A DNA stretch of 64,000 nucleotides from Xestospongia muta (Eukaryota > Porifera > Demospongiae > Haplosclerida > Petrosiidae). The notes beneath the pieces are model-generated. The model did no database searches. It had not been told where the DNA came from and saw nothing but the letters and a program-made list of their open reading frames with translations. The position numbers were made by a program, and so were the translations under genes. Where the stretch lies: NCBI GenBank assembly GCA_963693285.1, contig OY848921.1:6337229-6401228 (forward strand). The letters run 5' to 3'. Below, piece after piece: positions 11,485 through 24,600 of this stretch (positions are counted from its first letter, which is position 1; every line of letters starts with the position of its first letter).

Positions 11485-13208
11485 CTATAATACACAGATA
11501 TTGTAACTAGACTATATATTAGTCTATTATACTAGACATTACAAACTGATAATAGATATATGACAAAATTAAACAAATAACATATTAACTCTAGATCAAT
11601 GTCTAGTCTTGTCTTCAAATACTACAACAATATCATAATTTCTTATTCCATATGTCCAATACTTGTGTAATATCAGTACTATCACTTGTACATTAACTTC
11701 ACAATAGCTATAGTACTTATCTTTGCTTTGTATCCTTACATTATCAGAATGACAGCTGCACACTAAATGACTGTTTACAGAAGCTTCTAATAATACATAA
11801 ACTGTTTATATTAGTGATAGCCACCCAAGAGCTTCAATATCACGTACTGGACAATAAATAGTAAGTACTTGCTTAATTAAATGGTAGAGATGTATCACTT
11901 TGAGGTACTTATATAAGTATTTACAATTTGAACTGATGTATTTGAATGAAAGATACCTGCTTTTCACCAATAGCCTTACAATGAACACTAGTGCTCCAAA
12001 TGTGTGCTCATAATAAGGAGCTTGTATATCAATTCACCAGCACCTAAAGGATGTTTTGTCATGCTGTCAGTGAAACTGTCATGCTGATTAGTTCCAAAAT
12101 AGAATATCACAGCATTATTTTATGATCACAGATTCACAAACATTATATGTATATACATCCCAATAGCCTGAATCAAACTTAAAATTCCACGTACACTATG
12201 TTAGCACATGTGACCTGATTTGTTATAATAAGGGATCACTTCTATCAAATAATTTGTGATCTGATTTGTGAAAGGGAGCACTGTAAAAACACCTTAAAGA
12301 CAGCTTCATATACACACAGTTACCATAAATAGTTGTGCAGATATAGCAACTTATGTATATACAAGTATTTTTTGAGATGTTTTAATAGTGGTTGGTCTGA
12401 CTGTCTTGCCAGAAGTGTTCCCTTAATGCGAATCATGTAACAACTACATGTTTTATCTTTTATAAAGAAAATGTGTTACCATAGCATTGTTTAAAATAGT
12501 CATTCAGCACATTTTCCACTAAATTAATACTGACAAATTACATTATAAAACTATGTACCTTTTTGTGTGCACATTAATCTGTACTGTTGAAAGATTTCAG
12601 TTAACAAAATATATTGTTTATTCTACACTTTTTACTATTGTCACTGATAAGCTCAAACAAATATTTTTTTCTTAAATTGTATGTATTAATATATACCTTG
12701 TTGGTAGAATATACTGAATATAGTATAATGGAATATATGGAATATATTTCACTATACTGTCTTGATGGATGTATAATGTATTTATAATAGGTAGCGTTTA
12801 GAGTACCAGTAATCAAATTCCATATTTTAATATGAAATTAAAGCATTTATGTTCCTGTGATTAAGGTTTAGGGTCTAGGGTAAATATAGTATTAATTTCA
12901 CATTAAAATATATGGCATTCCTTTCATGACACACTAGACATTGCTGCCTAAACAATAACTAGTATTTGAAAAGGAATTAAGTTGTAATTTAATAGCTAGC
13001 TGTAGTGTAAATTTAATAGCTAGCTGTAGGCTTGATGTACAGTGAGAACAATTAGAATGGTTATATAACATAAACATGAGCTTTCCTGCCTATATTGCTC
13101 TCTATGTTTTATTGCAAGACATGTTAGTGATGATACCACATAACTATACAAAGCAAAAATTTTTAGCTCCTCCCTTTCTAATCATACCTTAGGGCTATCA
13201 CCATAAAG
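11485..13208. other. Gene-poor spacer between AACS fragment and kinase-like gene, copy A
   Basis: I could assign no exon. The first base before the AACS fragment is a good acceptor on the minus strand (GTATTATAG), so an upstream AACS exon once existed. A short minus-strand open stretch near 11,985-12,130 is alignable with copy B (41,919-42,110) but diverges in frame, so I do not call it a gene. The last ~300 bp before 13,209 are well conserved with copy B and probably contain the promoter of the kinase-like gene. Confidence 0.4.
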
Positions 13209-16090
13209 ATGGATTTGGAGTTGTCATTGATGAACCAAATACAGCCACTATTACTAGATAAAGTAATAAAGCAAGACTTCGAAATAGGCCGTGGTACGTA
13301 CACTACTGTGTTTGAAGTACAAGTTCATCGGCTAAAATGTGCGGGTAAGCGATTGCTTGTCTAATCCGTGCTGCAACAAAATGACAATTTAAAAAAGAAA
13401 TTCGTTGCTGAGTGTTTGCTGCACAGCTACCAACGCCATCCTAACATAGTCCAGTTAATTGGAGTGTGTGTTACACCAGAGCCAACTTTAATAATGGAGT
13501 ATCTTCCAATGAATCTAAGTAATTGTTTGGAAACTCACCAAGATCTTCCAGAGTGGATAAAATCAAGTATTCTTTATGACGTTTCTAAAGGCCTCAATTT
13601 TCTTCATAATGAGAAAGCTTCTATAGCTCATTTTGGTGTGACAAGCAACAATGTTCTTCTCACTGCTCACCTTCAGGCTAAAATTACAGATCTCTGTGTT
13701 TCAAGGCTATTTAAGGAGATATCAACTGACAGTGTTGGCTTGATCTCTGATGACACAATCTCTAACCACTTAGCATTTTTGCCACCAGAATATTTCACTG
13801 ATCATACATCATGTACTACCAAATTTAATATATTCTCCTTTGGTTGTATTATGATACATGTTTTAAGTCAAGAGTATCCCAATCCATCAGAAAAGTTTGA
13901 TGATAGCTTCATCGATACTGCTATGACTGAATCTAGCTTTACTCAAGTCTCTGAATGGGAACGTCGTGAACACAATCTTGCTGATGTGTCATCTCATCAT
14001 CCACTCTTACCGCTCATAGAGAATTGCTTGGATAATGATGCAGAAGAAAGACCTCAAATATCTGAGGTTATAAAGGTCATTGAAAATGCATCACCACCTA
14101 TACCGTCTCCGTATAGTAATGGAATAATAGCATTAATGGAGACTCTGAACAAAAAAGACAGCCAAATCAGGGAGGCACGCAAAGCTGTCAAAACCAAAGT
14201 TAATGACCTACAGGAGATACTAAATGCCAAAACAAGATCTGTTACTCGACTTGAAAATGTTGTAGAGAAAACAAAGAAAGAGTGTAATGACTTAGTTACA
14301 GAGAAACAAGAAGAGATCAGTCGTCTTCAAAGTGAAGTCAGTAGCAATTTAGCTACAATCAATAATCACAAAGAGAAGGCAGCAGAACAAGAGAAACAAG
14401 TTAAGTCATTAGAAAAACAAATGGGTCTACAATCTACTGTTATTGAAGAACTAGAACAAAAAATGCAAAAGAAAGATGACAAATTATTAACAATGGAAGG
14501 AGATCTTGCAGAAAAAGAATCAAAGATAGATGAACTTAGGAAGATAGCCTCAAATGTAAAATCACAAACTGATCTCAATACTGAACTTTAACAAGAAATG
14601 AAGGTAATGTTGGAAAACCAGGAGCGACTTCAGGCAATTGCATCTAATCAACAAGCTCAAATTGACAGTCTCCATCAACAATTGAATACAACAACAGCCA
14701 ACAATGTCCTATTAGAGACTACCAAGAATAACTTAGTATTATTACAAGATACTATACTACAAGACAAGGCAGATATCATTGACCAACATCAAGCAGAAGT
14801 GACTGCTCTCAGAGCAGCCAATGACCTAACTGCTGTCAGACAACAAGCTTTAGAGTTAGAGATAAATATACTTCAAGAAGAAAACAAACAACTCACAGAG
14901 TCTACAGTCTCTCTCAAGGAAAGTCTCAATACCACAATGAGACACTTGAAAGAACAAACTGACCTTGTTAAGAAATTATCTCCAACACAAGATAGACTAC
15001 TAGAAGCTGTAGCTAACATAAACATCCATGGTAAATAAAACAAGTAGTGTTAGTAGTGTCTTGTGAAATAAATCCAATTATGAAGTTTATACTACTGAGA
15101 CTGACCACGTTGATATAATATTGTATAACCAATACCTATATCACTGCTTATTTACTTCATGTGATCTCATGTAACATACTATGTTACATTTTAATATAAT
15201 TAAATGATCTTTACCATCTGCTATAGGAAAGTTGTAAAAATTCAAAGACATGCTATCACAGAATTTATAGTGGAGGTGTATCCATTACATATCCATGTAA
15301 CACTAAGTTCTAGCAAAACATTAAGACCATATACAATTCAACGAAGAGATAATGTTGGTGAGTTATTTAACATGTGTCTCCTACTAGTCAATAATACTAT
15401 ATTATATGTAGCTTATGTGATGGAGAAACTCTGTAAACAGTACAATGTAGGAGATAGCATTGAGACCAGACTATGGTTATATCATGAGAGTAATAAGACT
15501 ATACTAAAACCCACAGACACTATGGGATGTAACCAATCACATTATTCAGTAGAACCTAATGATGTAAGTACACTGTTCAATAATTGATAATACACTTTTA
15601 CATTAAATATAGACACTGTTACTTGAGACTAAGATTGGTACTTGGTCAATACAGGAGTCAACTAGCAATGGACATATATTCAATAAACCAAAAGAAGGTA
15701 TTTTAACAAATATTAACTAATATTAGTTAACAAGTAATTGATGGTGACCTCCCATTTATCAAAGTTGTATCTAACCTTTAACCACAATACCTAATATGGT
15801 ATGTCAATAGCTATAATGACATAAAGTGGACACAGCTGAAATGATAACATGATAAGATACTGAGAGATCTAATGTAATTGCTGCTCATTCATATAATGGT
15901 ATAAATAATCGAGAAGGTTTTTTAATATTATGTGCTGTTTATTTCTTTTTCCAGCTAAATTATCATGTGTGTACCTTCTGATGGTCAACATCTATTACTA
16001 AAATCAAATCCCTCCTATATGTATAAACATTTATCACCAGTGATACCATCCTTTGAAGAATCTGCTGACTATGAGACAATGCCATCTTAA
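13209..16090 (+). pseudogene. Pseudokinase/coiled-coil/USP-type UBL protein, copy A
   Basis: The large first exon (13209-15030) encodes a protein-kinase fold followed by a long coiled coil. The glycine loop (GRGTYTTVFEV) and the ATP-lysine region (CAGKRLL) are present. The catalytic HRD is HFG and DFG is DLC, so the domain should be inactive. Exons 15227-15357, 15412-15563 and 15613-15697 encode the ubiquitin-like module that follows the DUSP domain in USP4/15-type deubiquitinases (VVKIQRHAITEFIVEVYPL, VGDSIETRLWLYHE, LLLETKIGTW). The last exon is 15955-16090. Lesions: TAA at 13362-13364 (codon 52; GAA in copy B), TAA ending the frame at 14591 (CAA in copy B), deletion of the ~400-bp region holding the DUSP exons, and a one-base deletion in the last exon. 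No protease domain is present. The coiled coil may aid self-association; that is inference. Confidence 0.8.
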
Positions 16091-17668
16091 TTTATAACAA
16101 GATACACTTACAATATACAATTTAAGTCTAAGTTTATATGGACTCCTGTTATACTAACAATGTGTAATTTATCAGTTAATATTAAAGTAACTGTTAGTAA
16201 CTATAATGATAACTTATTAATTCCTATTATATAGATTTTATTTTTATGCAATATCACGTATTTACTGTATTTTGAACTTTACTTTATAATGTCTCCTAAT
16301 ATTATAACACCAAATATTGTCCATCACATGATTGCTTTGTCATCATTTTTTGGTTACATATTTGGCTGATCTAGTATCACTCGCTAGCTATCATTAAACA
16401 AAATAAATCTTTTAAAATGATCTGTTCTTTGTATTTTATGCTTTGAAACTATAATTGTTACAATGAAAATGTTTAAGATGAAGTGATCTGATGTATCTCT
16501 AGATTGATAGACCACACCTCTTTCTCTTAACTCATCTAGCACATCTTCAGGAAGTTCTCCTGATACTGATATTGCATAACATCCCTTAGTAAATTTATCT
16601 AAAGATAAAGAAATTGATGACATTATAAATAGTTATTAAATAAATCATATTAGAAGAGGTAATCATATAGACAAATGCTTAAATTTAAGATCAGCAAATG
16701 AACCGTGTTGAGCCACACCCACAAAAGCACATACAATTATCAAGAAATGTCAAATGCATTTCTAAATTGTCTCAACAATAAAACAGACTATATCAAATAT
16801 ATATATATAATATTATTATTTCCTAAGAAATAGTTTTGTAGACTCTATATCTATGTAGAAGTAATTTTTAATTTTTAGTTTGCTATGAGCCTAAATGAGA
16901 GAACATTATCCAATCCCTACATAGGATAGTCCTACCATCTACCTAATGATATATACCCCTGGTTACTTATGTAGTAAATACTAATAATACTTACCTATTC
17001 TCTGCCATTTAGCTACCCAGCTATCTTCATTACCCATCATAGCTATCATCCTAACAAGAGATACAATATAATATTATCATCAAGTTTAATGATGATATAA
17101 GTTTAATCTTTTCTTCATTTGTAATAATTTGAAAATAATAAACTTTCACTAAGTTCTTGTGCAGAAATAGGCAATTTCAAAGAATGCTTTATCTCTTGTT
17201 ATTCTTTTGTCAAATGCTTTAAAAATGAGAGTGGAAATATTTGCAGGCCATTGAGTCAAAATTCACCATTATTATTAGAAATGAACAGACATTAATGTAT
17301 TTTGTATATTTAATCTTATTAATTGTTATATGTCATTGTCTAGAGATTTTTGAGTATCTCTGTAATGCTTTTCTCTGTGGCACAGACAGTGACTTCAACT
17401 ATATTAGTACTGTTATCAACAGATACAAGTCAAGCAATAACAACAATCATGTGTATTATAATAATATAGTATGTATCAAAGGATTGTGTATGTGACTTTC
17501 TGATTTGAGTAGGACTATCATGTGATTGTAGTGTAGGAGTAAATATTTATAGGATATTAGAGTCATCGCTACAAAATTGAATATCTGAGCGTAAAATAAC
17601 ACAATAGAACTAACCCTCTATTTCTCTCCTTATCCTTCAAGCACACATATACATACTACTAACAAACT

Positions 17669-18090
17669 ATTATAAAGAGATGATCCTAATGTCCTGTATT
17701 TATTTGTTTTCCTTTAGTGTTGTTATTTATATTGTATGACCATCCTTAAATTTTCATTAATTTCTTGTGATAAATGGTATGAAGAGATTAATATTTTTTG
17801 TAAAATATTTAAACTCTCCATAGATTTGTAGTGGCAAGGGATTCATAAAGGCATTATCATTGACAATGATGGTTTTTACCAACATAGTTGGTAGGATACA
17901 ATGTACACTGTTGTGAATTAATTTATTAGTGCTATCTAAGAGGTCCAAAACAAGACAGATATGTGTACAAAATTTCAATAATTGTTCAGTGATTTCAAAC
18001 ATTTACTGATTTCTAGCCCTGTGTACAGATATAAAATGTTTTTGCCAGTACTTTCAGACTAAGATTTCTGATTTAAAACTGAAAGTTAAA
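17669..18090. repeat. Direct repeat, left copy, inside SPT4 intron
   Basis: About 420 bp starting near TATAAAGAGATGATCC, repeated at 18,609-19,034 and present once in copy B at about 48,168-48,602. The two repeats flank an 18,091-18,608 segment that exists only in block A. Recombination between them in B, or a tandem duplication in A, would explain the difference. Confidence 0.8.
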
Positions 18091-18102
18091 ATTATTATTA
18101 TT

Positions 18103-18578
18103 ATGACAGATGATCTAAAGTTAGCCGTCAGTTTACAACAAGAAGAATATCAAAGAAGAGTATATTCTGAAAGCTCTGGTGCTATAGGTTTAGAATATGA
18201 GGAGGTAAAATCAGAGTTATTAGCAGAAGAAACTAGACTAGAAAAGCTTGGAGAAAAAGTAGTATGGCTTCAAAGAGAAGAGAAAAACGCTGATAAAGAA
18301 CTAATTCCTCAATTAGAAAGTGACAAAGTTTTAGCAAAAGTCTGACAGAACAGTTAATGAAGGAATTTGAAGACAGTCAGATGAATGTGTCATTACAGAT
18401 TGAATCTGATAGAAAATTTGGTAAAGATTTAAATAGGTTTCTAAACTCGTCTGTCAAGGATGGTAACACAGTGATTACTTCTATTAAGACAATATCTGTT
18501 AAGAAACCAGCTTCTCCTACAACTAGTCGGAATAAAAAGACTGCTAAAAGAAGGAAAATTGATGTAGTGTTGGCTTAA
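18103..18578 (+). pseudogene. Intronless coiled-coil protein, frameshifted
   Basis: Two adjoining open frames (18103-18345 and 18357-18578) look like one protein of about 157 residues broken by a single-base loss in an A-run near 18,340. The first part is rich in Glu, Lys and Leu and likely a coiled coil (EEVKSELLAEETRLEKLGEK). The end is basic and NLS-like (TAKRRKIDVVLA). I do not recognise the family. It lies in the antisense direction within the SPT4 intron, has no introns, and is bounded by 420-bp direct repeats. A retrocopy or a captured gene fragment is possible. It is absent from block B. Confidence 0.5.
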
Positions 18579-18608
18579 AACATTGGTTTAAGACATAGTT
18601 TAGTAGCA

Positions 18609-19034
18609 AATTATAAAGAGATGATCCTAATGTCCTGTAATTATTTGTCTTCCTTTAGTGTTGTTATTTATATCGTTTAACCATCCTTAAATTCTTGTTA
18701 ATTTGCTGTGATAAATGGTATGAAGAGATTAATATTTTCTGTAAAAATATTTTAACCTCCTCATAGATTTGTAGTGGCAAAGGACTTATAATGGCATTTT
18801 CATTGACAATGAGGGTTTTTAGAAACAAAGTAGGTAAGACACAATGTACACTGTTGTGAATGAATTTATTAGTGCTGTCTAAGGAATCTGAAACAAGACA
18901 GAAATGTGTACGAAATTAATTTCAAAAATTATTCTGTGATTTTGTGATTTCTAAGCTCTGTGTACAGATATAAACAGTCTTTGCTAGTGATTTTTGACTA
19001 ACATTTCTCATTGAATATTGAAAGTGTACAAGAT
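18609..19034. repeat. Direct repeat, right copy, inside SPT4 intron
   Basis: Partner of 17,669-18,090, with scattered substitutions and small indels. Its end (GAAAGTGTACAAGATG) matches the single copy in block B more closely than the left repeat does. Confidence 0.8.
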
Positions 19035-19384
19035 GTCAGCTTCAATCATTACATCAGACCCCTAGGTGCATGATGTCTCTGATATTATGTATTACATGTA
19101 GGTATTTATATGTTATATTTGATAGACTTACCCATCAAAATTTGAACTAGCACAATCATTGACTTTTCCTCTGTTTCCTTTGAGATGAAGGTATCTCTCA
19201 CAATTATCACATCCAGTATAGAGAAACTGATCAAATGACTATATTAATGATAGATATTATTATCACTAACATGTAGAGTAGACTTCTACTTTATGATACA
19301 TTACTACAAACTTACCTTTACCATAGAACATAGCTTACAAGCTCGTAGTCCTCAAAGATCCTTGGGAATGGATTCTAAAGTCAT

Positions 19385-19920
19385 GGTGGTAACTTTTAAC
19401 CCGTTGAGTTTGTACCGCCTTGAACCACGCCCACAACAATTTACAGCAGGGGCGCAACGAAACACAGAGAGGGGCGAGAACTTGCACTACTGTAAATTTA
19501 GTTCAAGAAAGGAAGTAAGTTGAATATCACCTTATCTGATTGCTAATATAGCTTACATTATAAGTAACTTTAACTAAATGACTAAGTCTGTATTATTTTA
19601 ATTTGTCTAAGTCAATAATGAGATCATTACACTGGTAATAGTCACCTGACTGTTACAATTATTGACCAAGTTCTAGGTGTCTCTAAGCTTGATGAAATTC
19701 TGTAAGAGATAGGGATAAGCTTAACAACAAGTGTATATACTAACAGAAGCTGTAAATATAAAGCATCCACAACTCATGTCAGGTCAAGCCAGATCATGTT
19801 ATATAACAATATAATAAAACAAAGAAGTGGAGATTAAATTTACACATAACACAAAAGATTGAAGAGCTTCATAACATTATTGACCTGGTCATGCTATCTT
19901 CTTTCAATGTGATTATAAAC
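19385..19920. other. Spacer upstream of SPT4, copy A
   Basis: No gene seen. It probably includes the SPT4 promoter because the SPT4 ATG lies at its left edge on the minus strand. Matches 48,956-49,780 in copy B, apart from the 249-bp hAT-type insertion found only there. Confidence 0.4.
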
Positions 19921-20082
19921 TTACAATATATGTATTAGAAGTTGGTTTTAATGACAGTCCTTGTTATAATATGTCTTCTTTTTTTATGTTCCTATGATGA
20001 CAAACTTCTACTCTCATTGTCATAGCTATTTATTGATGGTAAATATGTACAATGTCAATTCATGTGATCTTATTTACATTTA
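19921..20082 (+). repeat. Single decayed satellite monomer
   Basis: One monomer is recognisable from GTCCTTGTTATAATATGTC to the junction TATTG / ATG / GTAAAT. Both splice-like halves are degraded. The TA-flanked transposon then interrupts it. Confidence 0.85.
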
Positions 20083-20319
20083 ACCATATAACGGTTTTTT
20101 TTCGAGGACAGTATATTTCGCGAATAAAAATTTCATGAATTTGTTACACATTCTATAGTCACACCCCCTAAATTTTAATTATAAGGAGACCATGTGAACG
20201 GTCCTGTTAGGTCTACCAATGAGTAATACTATGGAGAGATTTCTAATAAACTTATGCTTTTGTGGCCATCAATCCTTTTTAAAAAATCATAGTGAGGTTG
20301 TAACTCCCATCTCGGACAC

Positions 20320-20820
20320 TAGTCTAGTGAGCTAGACCCTCCTCCTTTTTGATAAACTGATTGGCTGAGGAGGGTCTAGAAGCGAACTAGGCTTACTGCC
20401 CCATTGTAATGTGTGGAATGTGGGGCAGTACCGCAATGTTTAGATAGTGGTTGTAAACTGTTATTACAATTGGCATGTGACTTGAGTTCTTTATCTTTGT
20501 TGTCCTTCCAAATTTAGAAACTGTTATGTCAAGCTAATATATAACTGAAACCCAGGGACATGTTATTGCCATACTAAATAAATTTGTCAAAGAAATGTTT
20601 TTGAGATAATTCCAAGTTGTTACTATGCTGCCAGGTTGTTACAAATGCAAATATCAAAGGATTTACAAGTTGCATACTAGAAAACAAAAAGAACTAACAC
20701 GTTATCAGATATAGATATGACATAATTTTTTTAAAATCACTTAATTGTCAAAAAATCCAAACTTTTAAACTAATAACGCTATTGTCATAATCTTCCTTGT
20801 CCTCCTGGGCTGAAATATAG

Positions 20821-20868
<48 letters not shown>

Positions 20869-21236
20869 AGTTAGAGGAACAACAATTTCAGGGGAGATGA
20901 CAGATTTTGTTCCCACATATGCAACAGCAACACTTTTTTCATTTAATGCTTTTCAATGATCTTCAATTAGAACTAGGAAAGGTGAAATAACTAATACAAC
21001 AAAAAATGATGACACTCATTAGAAGATGGCCTTTCTCTGTTCATCCTTTAGGCAATCACGAGTCATTTTTAAGTATAACTCCCTCCACCTGGCAATTGTA
21101 ATAACATTTTATAACCATTATGTAAACATTGCAGTACTGCCCCACATTCCACTCATTACAATGGGGCAGTTCACTTCTAGACCTTCCTCCGCCCGTCCGC
21201 TTATCAAAAAGGAGGAGGGTCTAGCTAGCTAGACTA
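20320..21236. mobile_element. Mutator-like non-autonomous transposon, 917 bp
   Basis: Long terminal inverted repeats of about 145 bp start with TAGTCTAG at both ends and share GAGCTAGACCCTCCTCC-type and GGAATGTGGGGCAGTAC stretches. They are flanked by a perfect 9-bp target duplication (CTCGGACAC at 20311-20319 and 21237-21245). Nine-bp duplications with long inverted repeats are typical of Mutator-like elements. The empty site in block B reads CTCGGACACTTGC at the matching place, so this insertion followed the block duplication. I see no transposase. Confidence 0.85.
20819..20869. repeat. TA/CA compound microsatellite
   Basis: (TA)n-(CA)n-(TA)n within the Mutator-like element. Confidence 0.9.
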
Positions 21237-21245
21237 CTCGGACAC

Positions 21246-21449
21246 TTGCTTTGCTACTTTAGTTCTTTCATCATCAAAATATTTTGTGTATTGGCCTCTT
21301 TTAGATCCAAAGTTTTCATCATTAAGTAGATTCTCTATTACTGAAACTATACTAGAAGATGGCATTTGTTCTAATAGAGGTCCATTAGGATTAGGCAAAA
21401 AGCTAGATTTCTTGAAATACTTCAGTAACACATGTTTGTCTTGATCCAC
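21246..21449 (-). pseudogene. Short conserved frame in the TA transposon, copy A
   Basis: A minus-strand open frame of about 70 codons reads KYFKKSSFLPNPNGPL near its start. The same frame exists in the block B element (50408-50614) with KYFKKSSFLPNPNGSL, then EQMP. Parent protein not recognised. It may be a transposase remnant or a captured host fragment. The 3' part of the frame as called runs into the Mutator-like element. Confidence 0.4.
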
Positions 21450-21613
21450 ATGTCACAAGTGGGTCCATGCATTATTAGTACTAAATTATGTAGTATTAAT
21501 AATCTATGGTTTAACTGTGTAGGAATTTTTTTGTGTCACTTATTTTCACAAATTGTCCTAAATTCCATGAAATTCATGAAATATACTACCCTTGAAAAAA
21601 ACTTGTTATACGA

Positions 21614-24600
21614 TATCTTACTTGTGTAGTTGTTTATATTAATTATAGCTATTAGGTTTTAATTATAGTCCTTGTTATAAATATGTCTTTCATCCTATTT
21701 ATGTTCCTATGGTTACAAACCTATACTCTCATTGTTACAACTATTTATAGGGGGTAAGTATGTACAATCACAATTCATGTGATCTTATGTACATTTTATT
21801 TTGATTGTGTAGCTGTTTATAATATTTAAAGTTATTAGGTTTTAATTACAGTCGTTGTTACTATGTGTCTTTCTTTGTTTTTTATGTTCCTATGATGACA
21901 AACCTATACTCTCATTGTCACATCTATGTATAGAATGTAAGTATGTACAATGTCAATTAATGTGATCTTATTTGCATTTTATCCTAATTGTATAGTTGTT
22001 GTTCTTATTAACTAAAGTTATTAGGCTTTAATTGCAGTCCTTGTTATAATATATCTTTCTTTCTTTTTATGTTCCTATGATGACAAATCTATACTCTCAT
22101 TATCACAACTATTTATAGCCGGTAAATATGTACAATGTCAATTCATGTGATCTCATGCACTTTTCATCTTAATTCTATAGTTGTTTATAATAATTAAAGT
22201 TATTAGGTTTTAATTACAATCTTTGTTACTATGTGTCTTTCTTTGTTTTTTATGTTCCTATGATGACAAACCTATAATCTCATTGTCACAACTATTTATA
22301 GTTTGTAAGTGTGTACAATGTCAATTCATGTGATCTTGTGTACATTTTGTTTTAATTGTGTAGTTGTTTATATTAATTAAAGTTATTAGGTTTTAATTAC
22401 AGTCCTTATTACTATGTGTCTTTCTTTGTTTTTATGTTCCTGTGATGACAAACCTATACTCTCATTATCACAACTATTTATAGCCGGTAAATATGTACAA
22501 TGTCAATTCATGTGATCTCATGCACTTTTCATCTTAATTCTATAGTTGTTTATAATAATTAAAGTTATTAGGTTTTAATTACAATCTTTGTTACTATGTG
22601 TCTTTCTTTCTTTTTATGTTCCTATGATGACAAACCTATAATCTCATTGTCACAACTATTTATAGTTTGTAAGTGTGTACAATGTCAATTCATGTGATCT
22701 TGTGTACATTTTGTTTTAATTGTGTAGTTGTTTATATTAATTAAAGTTATTAGGTTTTAATTACAGTCCTTATTACTATGTGTCTTTCTTTGTTTTTATG
22801 TTCCTGTGATGACAAACCTATACTCTCATTGTCACAACTATTTATAGCGGGTAAATATGTACAATGTCAATTCATGTGATCTTATGTACATTTTGTTTTG
22901 ATTGTGTAGTTGTTTATATTTAATTAAAGTTATTAAGGTTTAATTACAGTCCTTGTTACTATGTGTCTTTCTTTGTTTTTATGTTCCTATGATGACAAAC
23001 CTATACACTTATTGTCACAACTATTTATAGAGGGTAAGTATGTACAATGTCAATTCATGTGATCTTATGTACATTTTGTTTTGATTGTGTAGTTGTTTAT
23101 ATTAATTAAAGTTATTAAGGTTTAATTACAGTCCTTGTTACTAAGTGTCTTTTTTTGTTTTTTATGTTCCTATGATCACAAACCTATACTCTCATTGTCA
23201 CAACTATTAATAGCCTGTAAGTATATACAATGTCAATTCATGTTATCTTATGTACATTTTATTTTGATTGTGTAGTCGTTTATATTAATTAAAGTTATTA
23301 TGGTTTAATTACAGTCCTTGTTACTATGTGTCTTTCTTTGTTTTTATGTTCTTATGATGACAAACCTATACTCTCATTGTCACAACTATTTATAGAGGGT
23401 AAGTATGTACAATGTCAATTCATGTGATCTTATGTACATTTTATTTTGATTGTGTAGTTGTTTATATTAATTAAAGTTATTAAGGTTTAATTACAGTCCT
23501 TGTTACTATGTGTCTTTCTTTGTTTTTATGTTCCTATGATGACAAACCTATACTCTAATTGTCACAACTATTTATAGAGGGTAAATATGTACAATGTCAA
23601 TTCATGTAATTTTATTTGCATTTTATCTTAATTCTATTGTTGTTTATAATATCTAAAGTTATTAAGTTTTAATTACAATCCTTATTACTATGTGTCTTTC
23701 TTTGTTTTTATGTTCCTATGATGACAAACCTATACTCTCATTGTCACAACTATTTATAGGAGGTAAGTATATACAATGTCAATTCATGTGATTTCATATA
23801 TATTTTATATTAATTCTATAGTTGTTTATATTAATTAAAGTTATTAGGTTTTAATTACAATCCTTGTTACTATGTGTCTTTCTTTGTTTTTATGTTCCTA
23901 TGATGACAAACCTATACTCTCATTATCACAACTATTCATAGCCAGTAAGTATGTACAATGTCAATTCATGTGATCTCATATGCATTTTATCTTAATTCCA
24001 TAAGTGTTTATAATATCTAAAGTTATTAGGTTTTAGTTACAGTCCTTATTACTATGTGTCTTTCTTTGTTTTTTTATGTTCCTATGATGACAAACCTATA
24101 CTCTCATTGTCACAACTATTTATAGCAGGTAACACTGTACAATGTCAATTCATGTGATCTCATATGCATTTTATCTTAATTCTATAGTTGTTTATAATAT
24201 CTAAAGTTATTAGGTTTTAGTTACAGACCTTATTACTATTTGTTTTTTTTTTTATGTTCCTATGATGACAAAACTATACTCTCATTGTCATAACTATTTA
24301 TAGCCGGTAAGTATGTACAATGTCAATTGATGTGATCTCATTTGTATTTTATCTTAATTGTATTGTTTTTTATATTAATTAAAGTTATTAGGTTTTAATT
24401 AAAATTTTGTTACTATGGGTATTTTTTTATGTTCCTATGATGACAAACCTATACTTTCATTGTGACAACTGTTTATAGGAGGTAAGTATGTACAATGTCA
24501 ATTGATGTGATCTTATGTATAATTTATTTTGATTGTGTAGTTGTTTATATTATTTAAGTTATTAGGCTTTAATTACAGTCCATATTACTATGTGTCTTTC

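Larger units (their letters stand above)
16384..19384 (-). pseudogene. SPT4: Transcription elongation factor SPT4, copy A (early stop)
   Basis: Four minus-strand exons join in phase: 19316-19384, 19132-19226, 16995-17050 and 16384-16598. The protein matches SPT4, the small zinc-finger partner of SPT5 in the DSIF complex: [63 protein letters not shown] and YQSRDTS. Both CxxC zinc motifs are intact. However, codon 11 is TGA where copy B has CGA. A small deletion just after YQSRDTS removes the normal stop seen in copy B and extends the C-terminus by about 30 unrelated residues. The second intron is about 2 kb and contains a nested broken gene. With the stop at codon 11 the copy should not make SPT4 unless a downstream start is used. 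Confidence 0.85.
20083..21613. mobile_element. TA-flanked inverted-repeat DNA transposon, copy A (with nested insertion)
   Basis: Ends are imperfect inverted repeats of about 40 bp (left ...CATATAACGG..., right complement GTATAACAAG...; both continue into CAGTATATTTCGCG-like or GTAGTATATTTCATG-like sequence) flanked by TA, as expected of a Tc1/mariner-like or similar non-autonomous element. It sits inside a satellite monomer at the same place as 50,108-50,741 in block B, so it inserted before the duplication. A 917-bp element is nested in it here. Confidence 0.75.

Noticed and set aside
11919..12130. Minus-strand frame (FGTNQH...) before the kinase-like gene as an AACS exon
   Set aside because: The peptide does not resemble the AACS segment expected before the WAHGD exon, and the frame differs between copies A and B.
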